64,000 nt of DNA, from the NCBI GenBank assembly GCA_019400425.1, contig JAFREE010000101.1, positions 1 to 64,000 on the forward strand. The letters are read 5' to 3'. The position numbers and the translations under genes were made by a program. The notes beneath the pieces were generated by a model that saw only the letters and a list, made by a program, of their open reading frames with translations, ran no database searches and had not been told where the DNA came from. Position 1 is the first letter of the stretch. Every line of letters begins with the position of its first letter. This document shows, piece after piece, positions 1 through 10,350 of this stretch. This stretch comes from Hymenochaete sp. R1. Its lineage: Eukaryota > Basidiomycota > Agaricomycetes > Hymenochaetales > Hymenochaetaceae.

Positions 1-2621
1 GATGACAGACATTTTAGGTCTACGCCAGGTAGCGAGACTTGTCGAGTCTCTATGTTTAACTTGGCCTTGTTTCGGGCGAGAAAAGGGATGCCCAAGATCA
101 GGTCATAGCGGTCAATATTGGCTATGTCCACGTAGTTGTGAGTGGACACGTGTCCCGGCAGCTGGAGGTCGATGTACGCTCCAGATGACACTTGGGCTCG
201 GCTTCCTTTCACGCCCATTTGGAGGCCCACCGGTTCGGTCAGCGCGAAAGTCTTCACCGATGCCACCGTCGCGAAGTCGGGGGAGACTATATCAGTCGAG
301 CTGCCCGTGTCGATGAGGGCATAGGCTTTAACCCCATTGATGGGGATGAGGGCTGTTAGGGGGTATTGTTCCTGAACAGGGCGGTCCCGTAAATGGTTGG
401 GTGACCCTTTATGGCTCACCCTCGGCATGTGGGCCTCTTCAGTGGGCTTTGCCCGGTTAGAGGAGGACCCAGTCCCACGTCTGTCGATACTAGCTACGTG
501 CGCCGTGGGGGTCAGAGGTACTACCCGTATGGAGTACATAGTGCTGTCCCTCATAGGGGTTTCCGTCCCCCCGTCTTCGGTGAATTCTACCGCGTCGTGA
601 TACCGTGTATCACCTTCATCGAGGTCTCCATCCTCCCCATAGGGGTCGTATAGGATGTTCTCTGACTCGTCTTCCGGGTCATTGTCGTCAGACAATTCCT
701 CATCCGGTGTCCCGGATGATTCCGAGGTATGACGGTGGGTGGCGTGTAATCGCTCATCTCTCCTCGATGAGCAATTGCGGGAAATGTGTCCCTTCTTGCC
801 ACACGATCGACATACCAAGTTAGCGTGGTGTGCGGGGGGTTCACTCGGTCGGGCGTTGTTGTCCCTTGGACGAGTAGAAGCCCCGTCCTTCTCTGGCTGG
901 GTGACAGGGTACCGTTCCCTACGGCCTGCCTGGCCATCCAGTGATTGGGTCTTAGGCGGTAGTACGGACCTGGATCGACCAAAGTCTACCTTTTTGGGTG
1001 GACCGCGATCATGGTCGAGTGTGTCGACTGTAGATCGTAGTCGTTCATATCGCGCCGCTGCTCTGACCAGTGCGTGGAGGTCCGATGTCACTGACAGTCG
1101 TTCGTTGATCATAATGAAATCTTTGGCCGATTTGGGGAGGGCCACTAGGAACTTATGGGCCTTCTCGGCCTCAGAAGGTGGTCGGGGCATCCTTCGCGCG
1201 AGGTGGTCTATGTTCAGAAACAGGCCGTATGCCCCTTCTTTCTCAGAGTAGACCAGGCCCCTGAATTGCTTCTCGGCCTGGAGGGTGGATCCAATGGTCA
1301 CAAAGTGCATCATCATGTCCACCAGTAGGGCGTCGATCCATGGTTCCACCTCATCGGATCCGGTATTATAATGGTACCATTCAAGTGCACGGCCGCTGAG
1401 GAAAAACCCTAGGGCATTGACTTGTCGTCCATTATTGGATCGCCCGGTGATCTCTTGCGCCTTGAATATCCTCATTAAGTCTTTAACGAAGTGTTCGAAG
1501 ACGATGTAGTCGGATGAACCGTCATATTCAAGTCCCTTTTCTTGAAAGGGGAGCTTCAGCGGGTGAGAACCTCTCTCCGGTTCCACTGACACCACTCGTT
1601 GGACTATCCGCAGGATTTCATCGGCTTGCGCCGAGAGGACTCCGTGGTCCTCCGTGAACTCGTCCGCGGGAGGACTCCTTTCGACACCCGGGGGCCTCAG
1701 TCTTTCCACTCTAGGACTGCGGCCCAGTTCCCTAGTCGGGAGGGTTCGCGGTGGTTGATTTCCCCCGCTGTCTTCACGCCTAGGGGTTCTGGCTAGGTCC
1801 AGAGGACTCCTCAGCTGTCCTAGATGAGGGGGAGGTTCCCTTCTAAAGTCAGTGTCCCTTTGGGCTATTGGGGGGGGACCCTCACCCGTCGTCCGGGGGC
1901 GTTGCTCCAATCGTGCAGTGGATGACTCGAGCGGACCCTCGTCCCGTAGCCATTGGATGATGTCGGCCTTGGAAGGCAACTCCTCTCTCACTTCCCGGAT
2001 TTCGTCGCCCAGTGAGGCTAGTCCATCCTCAAGCTCGATGCGGGACGCGCTTCTTTTGGCTCCTTCTTCAACACGTTCCAGTCGTCGGTCGGACGACTCG
2101 ACGTGGTCGAGGACTCGATTGAATCGTTCGACTAACTTTTCCTCGAGACGCTGAATTCGCAGCTGATGTTCGTTCAGCCGCGTCGTGGTCATCTGTTGCC
2201 AGCGACGGTTCTCGTCAGCGCGTTCTTGATCTTTGGATAGTCGATCCCCAATATTCTGAGTCGCTTTGCTCATTGCCCTATCAGAGAGGATCGACTTGGC
2301 TAACTTAGCCAGTGGGTGGGGCGGCCCCTCCATGCCTGTGGCCGTCTCGTCTGACCCGTCATCGCCTTCATCTTCAGGCGTTGATAAGTCGAACTGGACC
2401 CTATGGCCCGGCCGAGAGGATATGGCTTCGTTATCCACATTCTCCACCTCCGGCCCTGTGGGGGCTGGTTTCGGTCGTTCGTGGGTGGGTTGAGGCCTGA
2501 TAGGTGCCTCCAACTCCCCTCGTTTGTCCGATGGGATTGTTGCGGGTATGTCTCTAGGGGACATACCCGGGGCTCCTTCGAGTGTGGTGGTGTGCACACC
2601 CTTCTTGCCCTTCTTAGACAT
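1..2621 (-). CDS. Gag-protease polyprotein of Ty3/gypsy element (5' part, open at the left edge)
   Basis: The ATG at 2621-2619 opens a frame that stays open to the window edge (about 873 codons). The N-terminus is basic (MSKKGKKG). A charged, probably coiled region lies at about residues 115-230, followed by a Pro/Arg-rich linker. A retrotransposon Gag domain follows at roughly 360-500, with the typical core FFLSGRALEWY. A CX2CX4HX4C knuckle (CRSCGKKGHISRNC) lies at residues 604-617 (bases 812-771). A retropepsin follows, with the catalytic triplet ALIDTGSS at about 768-775 (DTG at 311-303) and a downstream ILGIPFL flap/hydrophobic motif. Gag packages the element RNA and the protease cleaves the polyprotein. 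The protein is incomplete here only because the window ends. Confidence 0.92.
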   Translation of the reverse strand, partial: MSKKGKKGVHTTTLEGAPGMSPRDIPATIPSDKRGELEAPIRPQPTHERPKPAPTGPEVENVDNEAISSRPGHRVQFDLSTPEDEGDDGSDETATGMEGPPHPLAKLAKSILSDRAMSKATQNIGDRLSKDQERADENRRWQQMTTTRLNEHQLRIQRLEEKLVERFNRVLDHVESSDRRLERVEEGAKRSASRIELEDGLASLGDEIREVREELPSKADIIQWLRDEGPLESSTARLEQRPRTTGEGPPPIAQRDTDFRREPPPHLGQLRSPLDLARTPRREDSGGNQPPRTLPTRELGRSPRVERLRPPGVERSPPADEFTEDHGVLSAQADEILRIVQRVVSVEPERGSHPLKLPFQEKGLEYDGSSDYIVFEHFVKDLMRIFKAQEITGRSNNGRQVNALGFFLSGRALEWYHYNTGSDEVEPWIDALLVDMMMHFVTIGSTLQAEKQFRGLVYSEKEGAYGLFLNIDHLARRMPRPPSEAEKAHKFLVALPKSAKDFIMINERLSVTSDLHALVRAAARYERLRSTVDTLDHDRGPPKKVDFGRSRSVLPPKTQSLDGQAGRRERYPVTQPEKDGASTRPRDNNARPSEPPAHHANLVCRSCGKKGHISRNCSSRRDERLHATHRHTSESSGTPDEELSDDNDPEDESENILYDPYGEDGDLDEGDTRYHDAVEFTEDGGTETPMRDSTMYSIRVVPLTPTAHVASIDRRGTGSSSNRAKPTEEAHMPRVSHKGSPNHLRDRPVQEQYPLTALIPINGVKAYALIDTGSSTDIVSPDFATVASVKTFALTEPVGLQMGVKGSRAQVSSGAYIDLQLPGHVSTHNYVDIANIDRYDLILGIPFLARNKAKLNIETRQVSLPGVDLKCLS

Positions 2622-2659
2622 ATCGTAGGTGCAGTAGGGCACCAGAAGATTCAAAAAGA

Positions 2660-2946
2660 TGTTAGGCTTGAGTGTTGATCTCAAGCCGGAGGTTGGTTTG
2701 CTTCGTCACGCAGTATGAATCTGAACGGGTGTTCGATTGCACTATACGAACGAAATACAAAATAAAAACCTACTCTACCTTAGAACGAATGTAGAGTACT
2801 TGAATAGCGAAATAAAACTACATAGTTTTTGTGAGTATATAAGAAGAGCGAATCCCACGCAGTGAGTTCGCTCTTGACCCTGAATCGTTGAGGGATGACC
2901 GAGGGTTCATCCATGTTGTAGTCGGTAAGGTCGTTGGTGCCTTACA
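2660..2946 (-). repeat. LTR of the Ty3/gypsy element
   Basis: Read on the minus strand the segment starts TGTAAGG (2946-2940) and ends CCTAACA (2666-2660), short imperfect inverted ends of the TG...CA type, giving 287 bp. It holds a TATA-like stretch near 2836-2843, suitable to drive transcription leftward into gag. Downstream, TGGTGCCCTACTGC (2644-2631) begins with the TGG expected of a tRNA-primed primer-binding site, though it lies 15 nt from the LTR end. Only one LTR is in view, so the ends rest on the TG/CA rule and position, not on comparison of two copies. Confidence 0.7.
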
Positions 2947-2977
2947 AGTTCGCCGGCGGTGGACTGTCAACTATATT

Positions 2978-3018
2978 TAAGCGCCCATGGGCCATGCCTC
3001 GAGGTCAAGGCATGCACC
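2978..3018 (+). promoter_or_regulatory. Conserved upstream block of BTB copy 1
   Basis: The block starts TAAGCGCCCAT and continues with CCTCGAGGTCAAGGC and TGCAC, followed by TATAT-rich sequence (3019-3038). Nearly the same block precedes BTB copy 2 (8369-8402), and a weaker form precedes copy 4 (12483-12516), each 75-125 nt upstream of the start codon. Conservation across duplicated genes outside the coding region suggests a shared promoter element plus TATA. The retrotransposon LTR ends only 31 nt before it. Confidence 0.55.
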
Positions 3019-3103
3019 GCATATATTACATTTATATCCACAGATGCACGAATCCCAACAGGTCATTCCTTTTCATCTTCCGTCACAACGCCAGGCTAGA
3101 AAT

Positions 3104-4182
3104 ATGCGTGCAGTTTCAGTGGCCATTAAAGACAAACTCCAGAACGACCAGAACATCTCCAAGGATGAAGAGTACTACCTTTCGCTTCCAGTGACTTTTC
3201 TGGTATGTGATTCGATTGCGCTTGTTCAGTCTGTGTATCGCACAAGCGCTGATGATGGGTACGTAAGGTTGAAGACAAGCTTTTCCGCATCCCTAGGGAG
3301 CTATTTGAACAGTCGAACAAGTTCATGCAACTTTACATGCCCGGTCAGAATAATCGAGAAACGCATGGCGACGATGTCGAGAACGAGTCGACCCATTCTT
3401 CAGCTTCCACCGAGACATCCGTGAACGAGGAAGCAATCAAGCTTGATGATGTGTCTGCGATTGAGTTCCGTGCTTTTCTGAACGTTCTTTACCCTCTGTG
3501 AGTTCTTTTGAGATAATAACATCATTTACTTAGAGCGGTCGGATTGATGCCTCAGTCTAGATCGTCCTCAGGTAACAATCCTGATGAAGAGGAGTTAGAG
3601 AGGGCCCTGAAGTTGTCCACGAGATGGGACTTTCACGCTTGCAAGCAGAAGTGTTTTTCAAGCTTTATGGCACTCAATGTCGGAACAGTGCAAAAGGTTC
3701 GCCTTGGGCAGCTGTATGACAAGCCAACGTGGATTTATCCCGAAATAATGCAATTGATCCTGCGAGCGGACAGCCTCACGGACGACGAAGCTGAGCAGGT
3801 TGGCCTCTGGACAGCGATGAAGATTGCTCGCTTTCGAGACATGCGATACAACTATCTATCTGATTCTGTCAATAATCTGGTAAAAGCGAAACCCGAAGTC
3901 GTCGACGAGGCTAGAGCAAGGGTCACGATCGCTTACTGTAACGAAGTTTTGGCGGGTCTCAAACCGAGAGAGGAACAAACGCAAGAGGAGTCCGACTTGT
4001 CTTCATCACTGACGAGCATCTATGATAAAGCTGGCGAGGAGTTGGATATCATTGCAGGGAAGAGGCACGAAGATGAAAAGGCTTCGATCGGTGCCGCCAA
4101 AAAGTCAGATCTGGATGCGAAATGTGCTGAAATCCTGCGGACAAAGGAGAACTTACAAGGCAAACGCACAATTGATGGCTAG
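3104..4182 (+). CDS. BTB-domain protein, array copy 1 (C-terminus truncated by frameshift)
   Basis: Exons 3104-3202, 3268-3497 and 3561-4182 give 316 aa. The start was chosen because it aligns with copy 2 and gives an exon 1 of the same 99 nt. The N-terminal half is a BTB/POZ-like fold: DEEYYLSLPVTF, a phase-0 intron, then VEDKLFRIPRELFEQSNKF and EFRAFLNVLYP. A phase-2 intron follows, then the family-specific helical half (ALKLSTRWDFHACKQKC, LGQLYDKPTWIYPEI, KIARFRDMRY). BTB proteins dimerise and many serve as Cullin-3 adaptors; that role here is inference. At about 4155, two bases present in copy 2 are missing, so this frame stops at 4182 while the ancestral frame stays readable to 4423. It may be a young truncation or a decaying gene. 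Confidence 0.8.
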
Positions 4183-4423
4183 CAAGGAAACTCTGGAAAC
4201 TGCTCTCATTGCGTATGGGTGGAAGAAACAGAATTACAGGAGTACTCCCCTGTATCATACCAACCCCTCACCCGATGAGTACGAGGTACCTGGTAGAGCA
4301 TGGATCGTAGCTGACCGAGCGCTAGCCGAGGCTGAAAAGGAGTATAGCGAGGCAGTCCGAGCACGTAATAAACTCGAGGCTGAAGACGAAGTTGACGATG
4401 TACGAACAGAGCAATCTGCATAG
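4158..4423 (+). pseudogene. Former C-terminal coding tail of BTB copy 1, now out of frame
   Basis: After the 2-nt loss near 4155 the old reading frame continues without a stop for about 88 codons, as KANAQLMASKETLETAL and on to EVDDVRTEQSA, ending at 4423. The first part aligns with copy 2 (KANTHLMTCMETLGSAV), which shows it was once coding. The long undisturbed frame suggests the lesion is recent, or that a sequencing error or programmed shift explains it. Confidence 0.65.
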
Positions 4424-4974
4424 GATACTTCCATCGATTCGACACTGAATGATTTATGAATGAACCGGTCCGATGTACTTTGATTCTTATAAGTTCGTTA
4501 GGCGTACCTCAAGGCCCGATAGCGGTCAAAGTTCAAGCATGATTAGATCACAAAGTTAGGAAATTCCATTATTCCAGAAGCAGAAAAGTATATAAGGGTT
4601 AGGGTTAGGAGTGCAAAAGAACATAAAAAGAATTTGCCCACCCAGCCCGAGGGCCGGAGCAGGACAGGAAAATATTTGGACAGTGCATGCAACATAAGCC
4701 ACATACAAACCACGGACTCCCTCTGAGGACAAGGTCGCCGTGCTATGGAAGGTTTCCGAAGCCCACACTCCCAAAACATGAAGGGGAGCGCGCCGTCAAG
4801 GTAAGTATGAGGTTTTCAGTTTCTTGCCCATGGGATATTTATTGGGTAGACGAAGTGCGCACGGACCATCGATCTCTTAGCGTGGGATAAGGTCACGTGT
4901 ATGATGGGCCGAGCATTCCGGATACGATTTCAAAAACAACAACTCGACTCACTTCCGCCACCGTCAACTTGAAG
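4424..4974. other. Intergenic, BTB copy 1 to VPS37; short telomere-like motif and CACGTG box
   Basis: No gene recognised. AGGGTTAGGGTTAGG lies at about 4594-4608, right after a TATATAA stretch; two TTAGGG units form a telobox-like motif, which in fungi and plants can be a promoter element. A palindromic TCACGTG (4893-4899) sits 76 nt upstream of the VPS37 start and resembles a bHLH (Cbf1-type) site. Small ORFs on both strands here have no recognisable content. Confidence 0.5.
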
Positions 4975-5718
4975 ATGTCATTCGATTCACCTCTGCTTAG
5001 AGACTTTCCAGAATTATCCAAATACTCGTGGGCGATCTCTGAACTCACAACATTCAAAAGAAAAACTGAATTATCCTAGGCGAGAAGATCTCGAAGATAT
5101 GCTCAATGACCCGCAATACTTCCAAGCCGTCTTCCATTCCCTCCCTCAAGTCAAAGCCATGCTCGACGCTCAGCTCGAGATCGGTATGGCAAATGAAGAG
5201 CTAGCTCGTCAGTGTTATGCGCAATCTTTCTTCCCCTCCCTCTCAAGGAGTGATGGTGTCTACGTACAGGCAGTAACCTGACAATGCAAGAAGAGGTGTT
5301 CAAGTTGCGCACAGAGACAAAGGAAGCGTTTGATAAAGCAAAATCATTGGAAGCTCGCTGGCGTCAGTTGGACAAGGAGCAGCGCGATGCATATCAAGTA
5401 ACAGTTTCCCATTTTTCTCAAAAATTCACAGTGCAGTTCTCATGGATATTTTCTTCCATTAAGCGTTTTGATCCACAATTCCTCCTCATGCGCCTCCGTC
5501 ACTCCACCACCGCCCAAGACGACACTTCTGAGGCTCTTGCCTCTTCTTTTATCCAATCGTCGCTACCTACTGAGCAGTCCGATGCGAATGGGAGTGGTGC
5601 AGGTAGAGATATGGATGCATTCATCAAGGACTTCCGGGAATTGCGAAAGGTGTATCATAAGAGGGTTATGTGGGGCGATCGGTGGACAAGTGGGAGGGTT
5701 GAATGGTACGAGGATTAG
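4975..5718 (+). CDS. VPS37: VPS37-type ESCRT-I subunit (Mod(r) domain)
   Basis: Exons 4975-5027, 5080-5211, 5274-5397 and 5464-5718 give 187 aa. The whole protein is a Mod(r) domain, with SREDLEDMLNDPQYF, LPQVKAMLDAQLEIGMANEE, a charged helix (KLRTETKEAFDKAKSLEARW) and the conserved QFLLMRLRHSTTAQDD. It ends in a short tail with DMDAFIKDFRELRKVYHKR. VPS37 is a core subunit of ESCRT-I, which sorts ubiquitinated cargo at the endosome. Intron 3 (5398-5463) is 66 nt with no in-frame stop, so a retained form would insert 22 residues; the spliced form fits the family better. The gene sits inside the BTB array but looks like ordinary housekeeping. Confidence 0.92.
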
Positions 5719-6261
5719 AAGACTTATGCCGGATGACTCTCTGTGCGTTCGTTTGCGGTTGGTCATGGGTACCGTTGTAAGTTTTGATTTCGATTGGGTG
5801 TGGGTGGGAAGAAAGTATTGAGCTTATATTTCTGTCAGATATATTTTTAGATGTATTATACGAATCTTCCTCGGAAAATCCCTGATACCCAGCGTGAGAT
5901 GTATCAAAATCTATTGCCCGTCGTATGACATCCCCTATTTACCGATCATCAAAACTGATGACACCACTGGTCCTTTTCCTCTCGGCATCGAACGCACTCT
6001 AAGCAAAGCTTCCACCCCCTCGGTGAATTGCTGTCTAATTATCGAGGCACATACGAGGGAAAACCCAACTCAAACTCTGCCTTTAGCATCCATTTACAAT
6101 TCAAATGTCGCATTTTAGGCTACGATCGGACCGAGGATACTGCGTTGTTTCGGGGAATGGGAAAGGTGAACAAGCGCAACGAATGAGATGGCCCAAGTAT
6201 AAAATTGAAAGTTCCAGACGGCCCAGGATGAAGTTTGAGAATGGGAAATCGTCTCGTCAGG
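5719..6261. other. Intergenic, VPS37 to AA9 gene; TATA box near the AA9 end
   Basis: No gene seen. TATAAAA at 6198-6204 lies about 60 nt upstream of the AA9 start codon and is the likely core promoter of a regulated secreted enzyme. Confidence 0.5.
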
Positions 6262-7797
6262 ATGTCTACACGGCTGTTCTCCAATTTTTGTGTCGCAGCG
6301 CTAGCTGCGGCATCGGTTTCGGCGCACACCATTTTCCAGGTAAGTCGTAGTTTTCTACTACAGTGATCGTACCATTATGACATTGCATTCCTGAACGCAG
6401 GAGATGTACGTGAACGGCGTCGACCAGGGTCACCTTACGGGAATCCGTGTGCCCGATTATGACGGCGTGAGTTTCTCTTCCTCCCCCGTCTGCCTTTTCC
6501 GCTTTTGAGCCAAAACGTCGCTGTACTCCAAGCTAACGCATTCTACCCACTTCACATCCGTCCACACAACATAGCCAATAACAGACGTTACCTCTAACGA
6601 CCTAATCTGCAACGGTGGCATCAATCCTTACCACCAGCCCATCTCGCAGGCCGTAATCACGGTGCCCGCTGGCGCGAGTGTCACGGCCGAGTGGCACCAT
6701 ACGCTTGATGGAGCGGACCCCAGTGACCCCGCTGACCCAATCGACCCAGGGCATAAGGGCCCTCTTATGAGTTACCTGTAAGTAATTCTCGTTTGAAATG
6801 CATGCTGAGGTTGACGACGATGGCGTTGATGCAAACTAATCTCGATTTGCGTAATTGACAGTGCGAAAATTCCTGATGCTACGCAGACGGACGTGACGGG
6901 CCTTAACTGGTTCAAGATCTGGGAGGACGGACTCGATGTGACGGACATGACGTGGGGTGTGGACAGGATGATTGCAAGCAAGGGCAAAGTGACGTTTACG
7001 ATCCCGGAGTGCATCGAGGAAGGACAGTATTTGTTGCGGCATGAGCTCATCGGTGAGTGATTTGCAATCGCACCATGTTTCGTTACTCTTTAGTGTACAG
7101 TACTATATATCTCTTCTGTCGGGCTTGGTCAATGTATCTGTTTGTTGCTAACGAGGTGTCCTTTTCTCCTCTTACAGCGCTGCACGCTGCGGAACAATAT
7201 CCTGGGGCTCAATTCTACGTATGTTCTTCTTCATTTCTGTCTTTTCCTCCTTGTTTTAGCTAAGCTTCCCCACAGATGGAATGCGCCCAACTCGAAATAA
7301 CCAACTCCGCCTCAACATCTTCCATCATCTCCCCCTCCACCGTCTCCTTCCCCGGCGCCTACAAAGGCACAGACCCAGGTATCACTATCAACATCTACGA
7401 GAACCTCACCGGGTACACCATCCCCGGCCCAGCCGTCTTCTCGTGTGATGCCTCTTCCTCGCCCACGTCACCTTCTTCCTCCGCTGCTGCCGCTTCTTCG
7501 TCAGCAGCGGCCTCGATCGTACCATCGGCTACGGAGGCGGCACCAAGCGCGAGTGCAACGGCAGGGACGGGTGGAACACAGACGGCGGCGCACTACGCAC
7601 AATGTGGAGGGGTTGGGTTCTCGGGCCCCACGGCGTGCGAAGCGCCGTATACTTGCACGGAATCGAATGAATACGTGAGTTATTTTTCTCAATATATTCC
7701 CTTTTCCCTCAACCTTGAACTTGATTGTGTGGCTTCATTCTGCGATGTGCTGATGCGATGTTTTGTTGCCCATTTACAGTATAGCCAGTGCTTGTGA
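6262..7797 (+). CDS. AA9 lytic polysaccharide monooxygenase with C-terminal CBM1
   Basis: Seven exons (6262-6339, 6401-6466, 6575-6777, 6862-7052, 7178-7218, 7276-7674, 7780-7797) give 331 aa. A signal peptide of 21 residues ends VSA, leaving His22 as the mature N-terminus, as the copper histidine brace requires. The second copper His is in [12 protein letters not shown] (His108). The C-terminal catalytic part [21 protein letters not shown] contains the conserved Gln191 and axial Tyr193. A Ser/Ala/Thr linker (about 245-295) leads to a CBM1 with QCGG and PYTC, whose last five residues (YSQCL) sit on an 18-nt exon. The enzyme oxidatively cleaves cellulose or related glucans outside the cell. 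All expected key residues are present. Confidence 0.95.
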
Positions 7798-8368
7798 GAG
7801 TAGCGTGTGTGCATGTGAGCTATGGAAGCCGGTTATTGGCATTTGGTAGCATGATCGTGGATTGGAGAATGCATAACTTCGCCGGGCGTTGCGTTACACT
7901 TTCTTTTTTAGAACTTCAAGAATATCTACTTCTGTTTATTCGCTATTTCGGCGTCCTTTCGTTCCATCCTTCTTCAAATCGCTCCCTCCTACCACTTTCC
8001 TTCGCAGCCGGTGCTCCACGAATTTCTTACTGGGTTGCTCTGGCATATGCTTTCACTTCCACTTCTTCCTTCACTTCTTTTAATTATTTTCCCTCTCCAG
8101 TGGGATTGACCTCACCAAATGCATACAAAGAGATAACCGGAATCGGCGATATCGTTGTCGCTTTGCTGTAGAGCTCTGACAGAACGGTTTTGTCTCCTAT
8201 CGATGCTGTCCGCACGAGCCAACTACGCAAATTTAAGGCGCTCTCTATTTTGAGAGAAGCAGTCACCAGAACAAGGGACAGCCCAACGCATATTCTTATA
8301 AGCCTCAAAGAGAGCATAGCACCTTCAAGAAAATAGGGTAATTCGATGCACTTAATGCACACCATATC
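7798..8368. other. Intergenic, AA9 gene to BTB copy 2
   Basis: No convincing gene. A 115-codon minus-strand ORF (8431-8084) overlaps the conserved upstream block of BTB copy 2 and shows no family features. Confidence 0.4.
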
Positions 8369-8402
8369 TAAGCGCCCATACCTCGAGGTCAAGGCGTGCA
8401 CT
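8369..8402 (+). promoter_or_regulatory. Conserved upstream block of BTB copy 2
   Basis: It reads TAAGCGCCCATACCTCGAGG then TCAAGGCGTGCAC, matching the block before copy 1 apart from a short insertion there. CATATATAT follows at 8408-8416. The start codon is 88 nt downstream of the block. Confidence 0.55.
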
Positions 8403-8489
8403 ACTTGCATATATATTCCTGAAGTGAGCATGGATGGCTGTACTGGAAGGAGCCCAACCTACCGGCCACTACGATTCTTGTTCAACACA

Positions 8490-9829
8490 ATGCGCATAGC
8501 TTCTAAGACCATTATCGAGGGAGATCAGAAGGTCCAGAACATATCTAGGGACGAAGAATACTATTTTTCGCTTCTAGTAACGTTTCTGGTATGTTATTAA
8601 ACTCTGACAGCTTGCGATACATGCTGCATATGGACTGATGACGGGTGTAAAAGGTCGAAGACACGCTTTTCCGCGTCCCTAGGGAATGGTTCGAACAGTC
8701 GAGCAGGTTCATGCAAATTTACATGCCTAATCCGAGCGAGGACAATGGTCTTGGATCCGACCTCGAGACTCAGTCGGTCGATACCTCAATCTGTTCGGTC
8801 GAGACATCTGTGAATGAGGAATATGAAGCAATCAGACTTGACGATGTGTCTGCGCTCGAGTTCCGGTCTTTCTTGAGGATTCTATACCCTCCGTGAGTTC
8901 CCCCAAGATGTTACCTTGTATCTAGAACAAAGGAACCCAGATTCCCGAATAGGCCGCTTTTGAATCGTAATCCAGACGAAGAAGCGCTGGAAAGAGCGCT
9001 GAAACTATCCACGAAATGGGGTTTCCATGCATGCAGACAGAAGTGCATCCGGAGCCTTATGGCACTCGATATCAAATCCTCGCAGAAGGTTCATTTAGGG
9101 CAGCTGTACGGTATACCGGCATGGACCTATTCCGAGATCATGCAACTCATTTTACGAGCGGATAGCCTCACTGATGATGAAGCTGCAGAGGTCGGACTCA
9201 GGACGGCGATGAAGATTGCTCGTTACCGGGAGTTGAGATACAAGTGTCCAGCTGACTCTGCCAATGACCTGGAAGAAGCGAAATCCGAAGTATTCGACGA
9301 GGCCAAGTTACGAATTAAGATGGCATATTGCGGCGAAGTTTTGACGGATCTCAATGGGAGAGACTTACGGACTGAGGAGATACACGTAACGACATCACTG
9401 ACCAGTATGCGTGATGCGGCGGGCGTGGCATTAGAGTCCATGATCGAGAAGAGGCGACGCCGTGAGGAACAATCAGCTACTGCCGCTGAGAAGTTGGATT
9501 TGGACATGAGCAGAACCCAGATCCTATGGGCGAAGAAGAACTTGGACAAGGCAAACACGCACCTAATGACGTGCATGGAAACGTTAGGGTCGGCTGTAGG
9601 TGACCACAGGCGAAGAAAACATGCCAATGTTGAGGCTGGGGGGGAGCACGACGAGTTTAGTGTGCTAGACGGGATTGCGCTCGACACTGACAGAGAGGCC
9701 GACAATGAACGAGATCAGCCGCATACAGATGTCATAGAGCAAGCCAGTTTAGGTCCAATGGTGTCCCCCATCCTTCGGCCACTAGCTACGTGCAAAGGCC
9801 TATCTAGAAATAATTATTTTATTGAGTAG
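8490..9829 (+). CDS. BTB-domain protein, array copy 2 (full length)
   Basis: Exons 8490-8588, 8654-8892 and 8953-9829 give 404 aa. Intron positions and phases (0, then 2) equal those of copy 1. BTB part: ISRDEEYYFSLLVTF, VEDTLFRVPREWFEQSSRF, EFRSFLRILYPP. The second half has ALKLSTKWGFHACRQKC, LGQLYGIPAWTYSEI and KIARYRELRY, then a charged, probably coiled segment (RRRREEQSATAAEKLDLDM). The C-terminus is acidic and polar with no membrane segment. It is the closest relative of copy 1 and the reference for its frameshift. Neighbours are the AA9 gene upstream and copy 3 downstream, all on the plus strand. Molecular role unknown. Confidence 0.85.
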
Positions 9830-10350
9830 TCTGAGTCTGCTTACGGTCATCGAGGAAAGAATTTGAAGGAAAGGAATTAGGGAGAGAGAAACATCTCAAA
9901 TTATATAACAGTTCTCACGGTTCATTCGCTTTGAATTTTCGCTCGATCAGGGTTCGAGTCGGACGGAGTCCGCTCTTTCTGTAGCTAGCGCTTGCCGGAA
10001 CATTCGTGGATAGATCTGCGGTCTAAGACACAAGTAAGTGAAGAAGACAGTTGTACCAATACCAGTGAAGATCCTCAACATGAGGCCGCTAGTACTTACT
10101 TCGGTACCCAGGACTTCTTGGGGGGATGTTCGACTGCGCATGTTGACTTGACGGAGCTCCGACCACATGTTAATCGAGAGGGCAAGGCAGGCGCCTTTTC
10201 ATACGAAAGAGGACTGAGATAGCTCATAAGTCTCTTGCATCTCTGGCATCTGGGAGCCTATGCCTTGCGGTGATGGAGTTGGGGATCTACAATACTTAAG
10301 GCGGGCGTATCCCCCACCGATATCAATCATCTCCTACATTTTCTATAGCC
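9830..10350. other. Intergenic, BTB copies 2 to 3
   Basis: No gene seen. CTTAAGGCGGGCG at 10295-10307 lies 44 nt upstream of the copy 3 start. It does not clearly match the block shared by copies 1, 2 and 4. Confidence 0.4.

Larger units (their letters stand above)
1..2946 (-). mobile_element. Ty3/gypsy LTR retrotransposon, 5' part (LTR, gag, protease), truncated by window edge
   Basis: Read on the minus strand, the element runs LTR (2946 to 2660), a short leader, then one long open frame (2621 to beyond position 1) encoding Gag, a CCHC zinc knuckle and a retropepsin. The order Gag-knuckle-protease in one frame, with reverse transcriptase expected next, is the Ty3/gypsy (Metaviridae) layout. 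RT, RNase H and integrase are not visible because the element continues off the left edge. The absence of any stop over 870 codons suggests a young, possibly intact copy. The base just outside the LTR begins AGTTC (2947-2951); a 5-bp target duplication there should be repeated at the unseen end. Confidence 0.9.
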
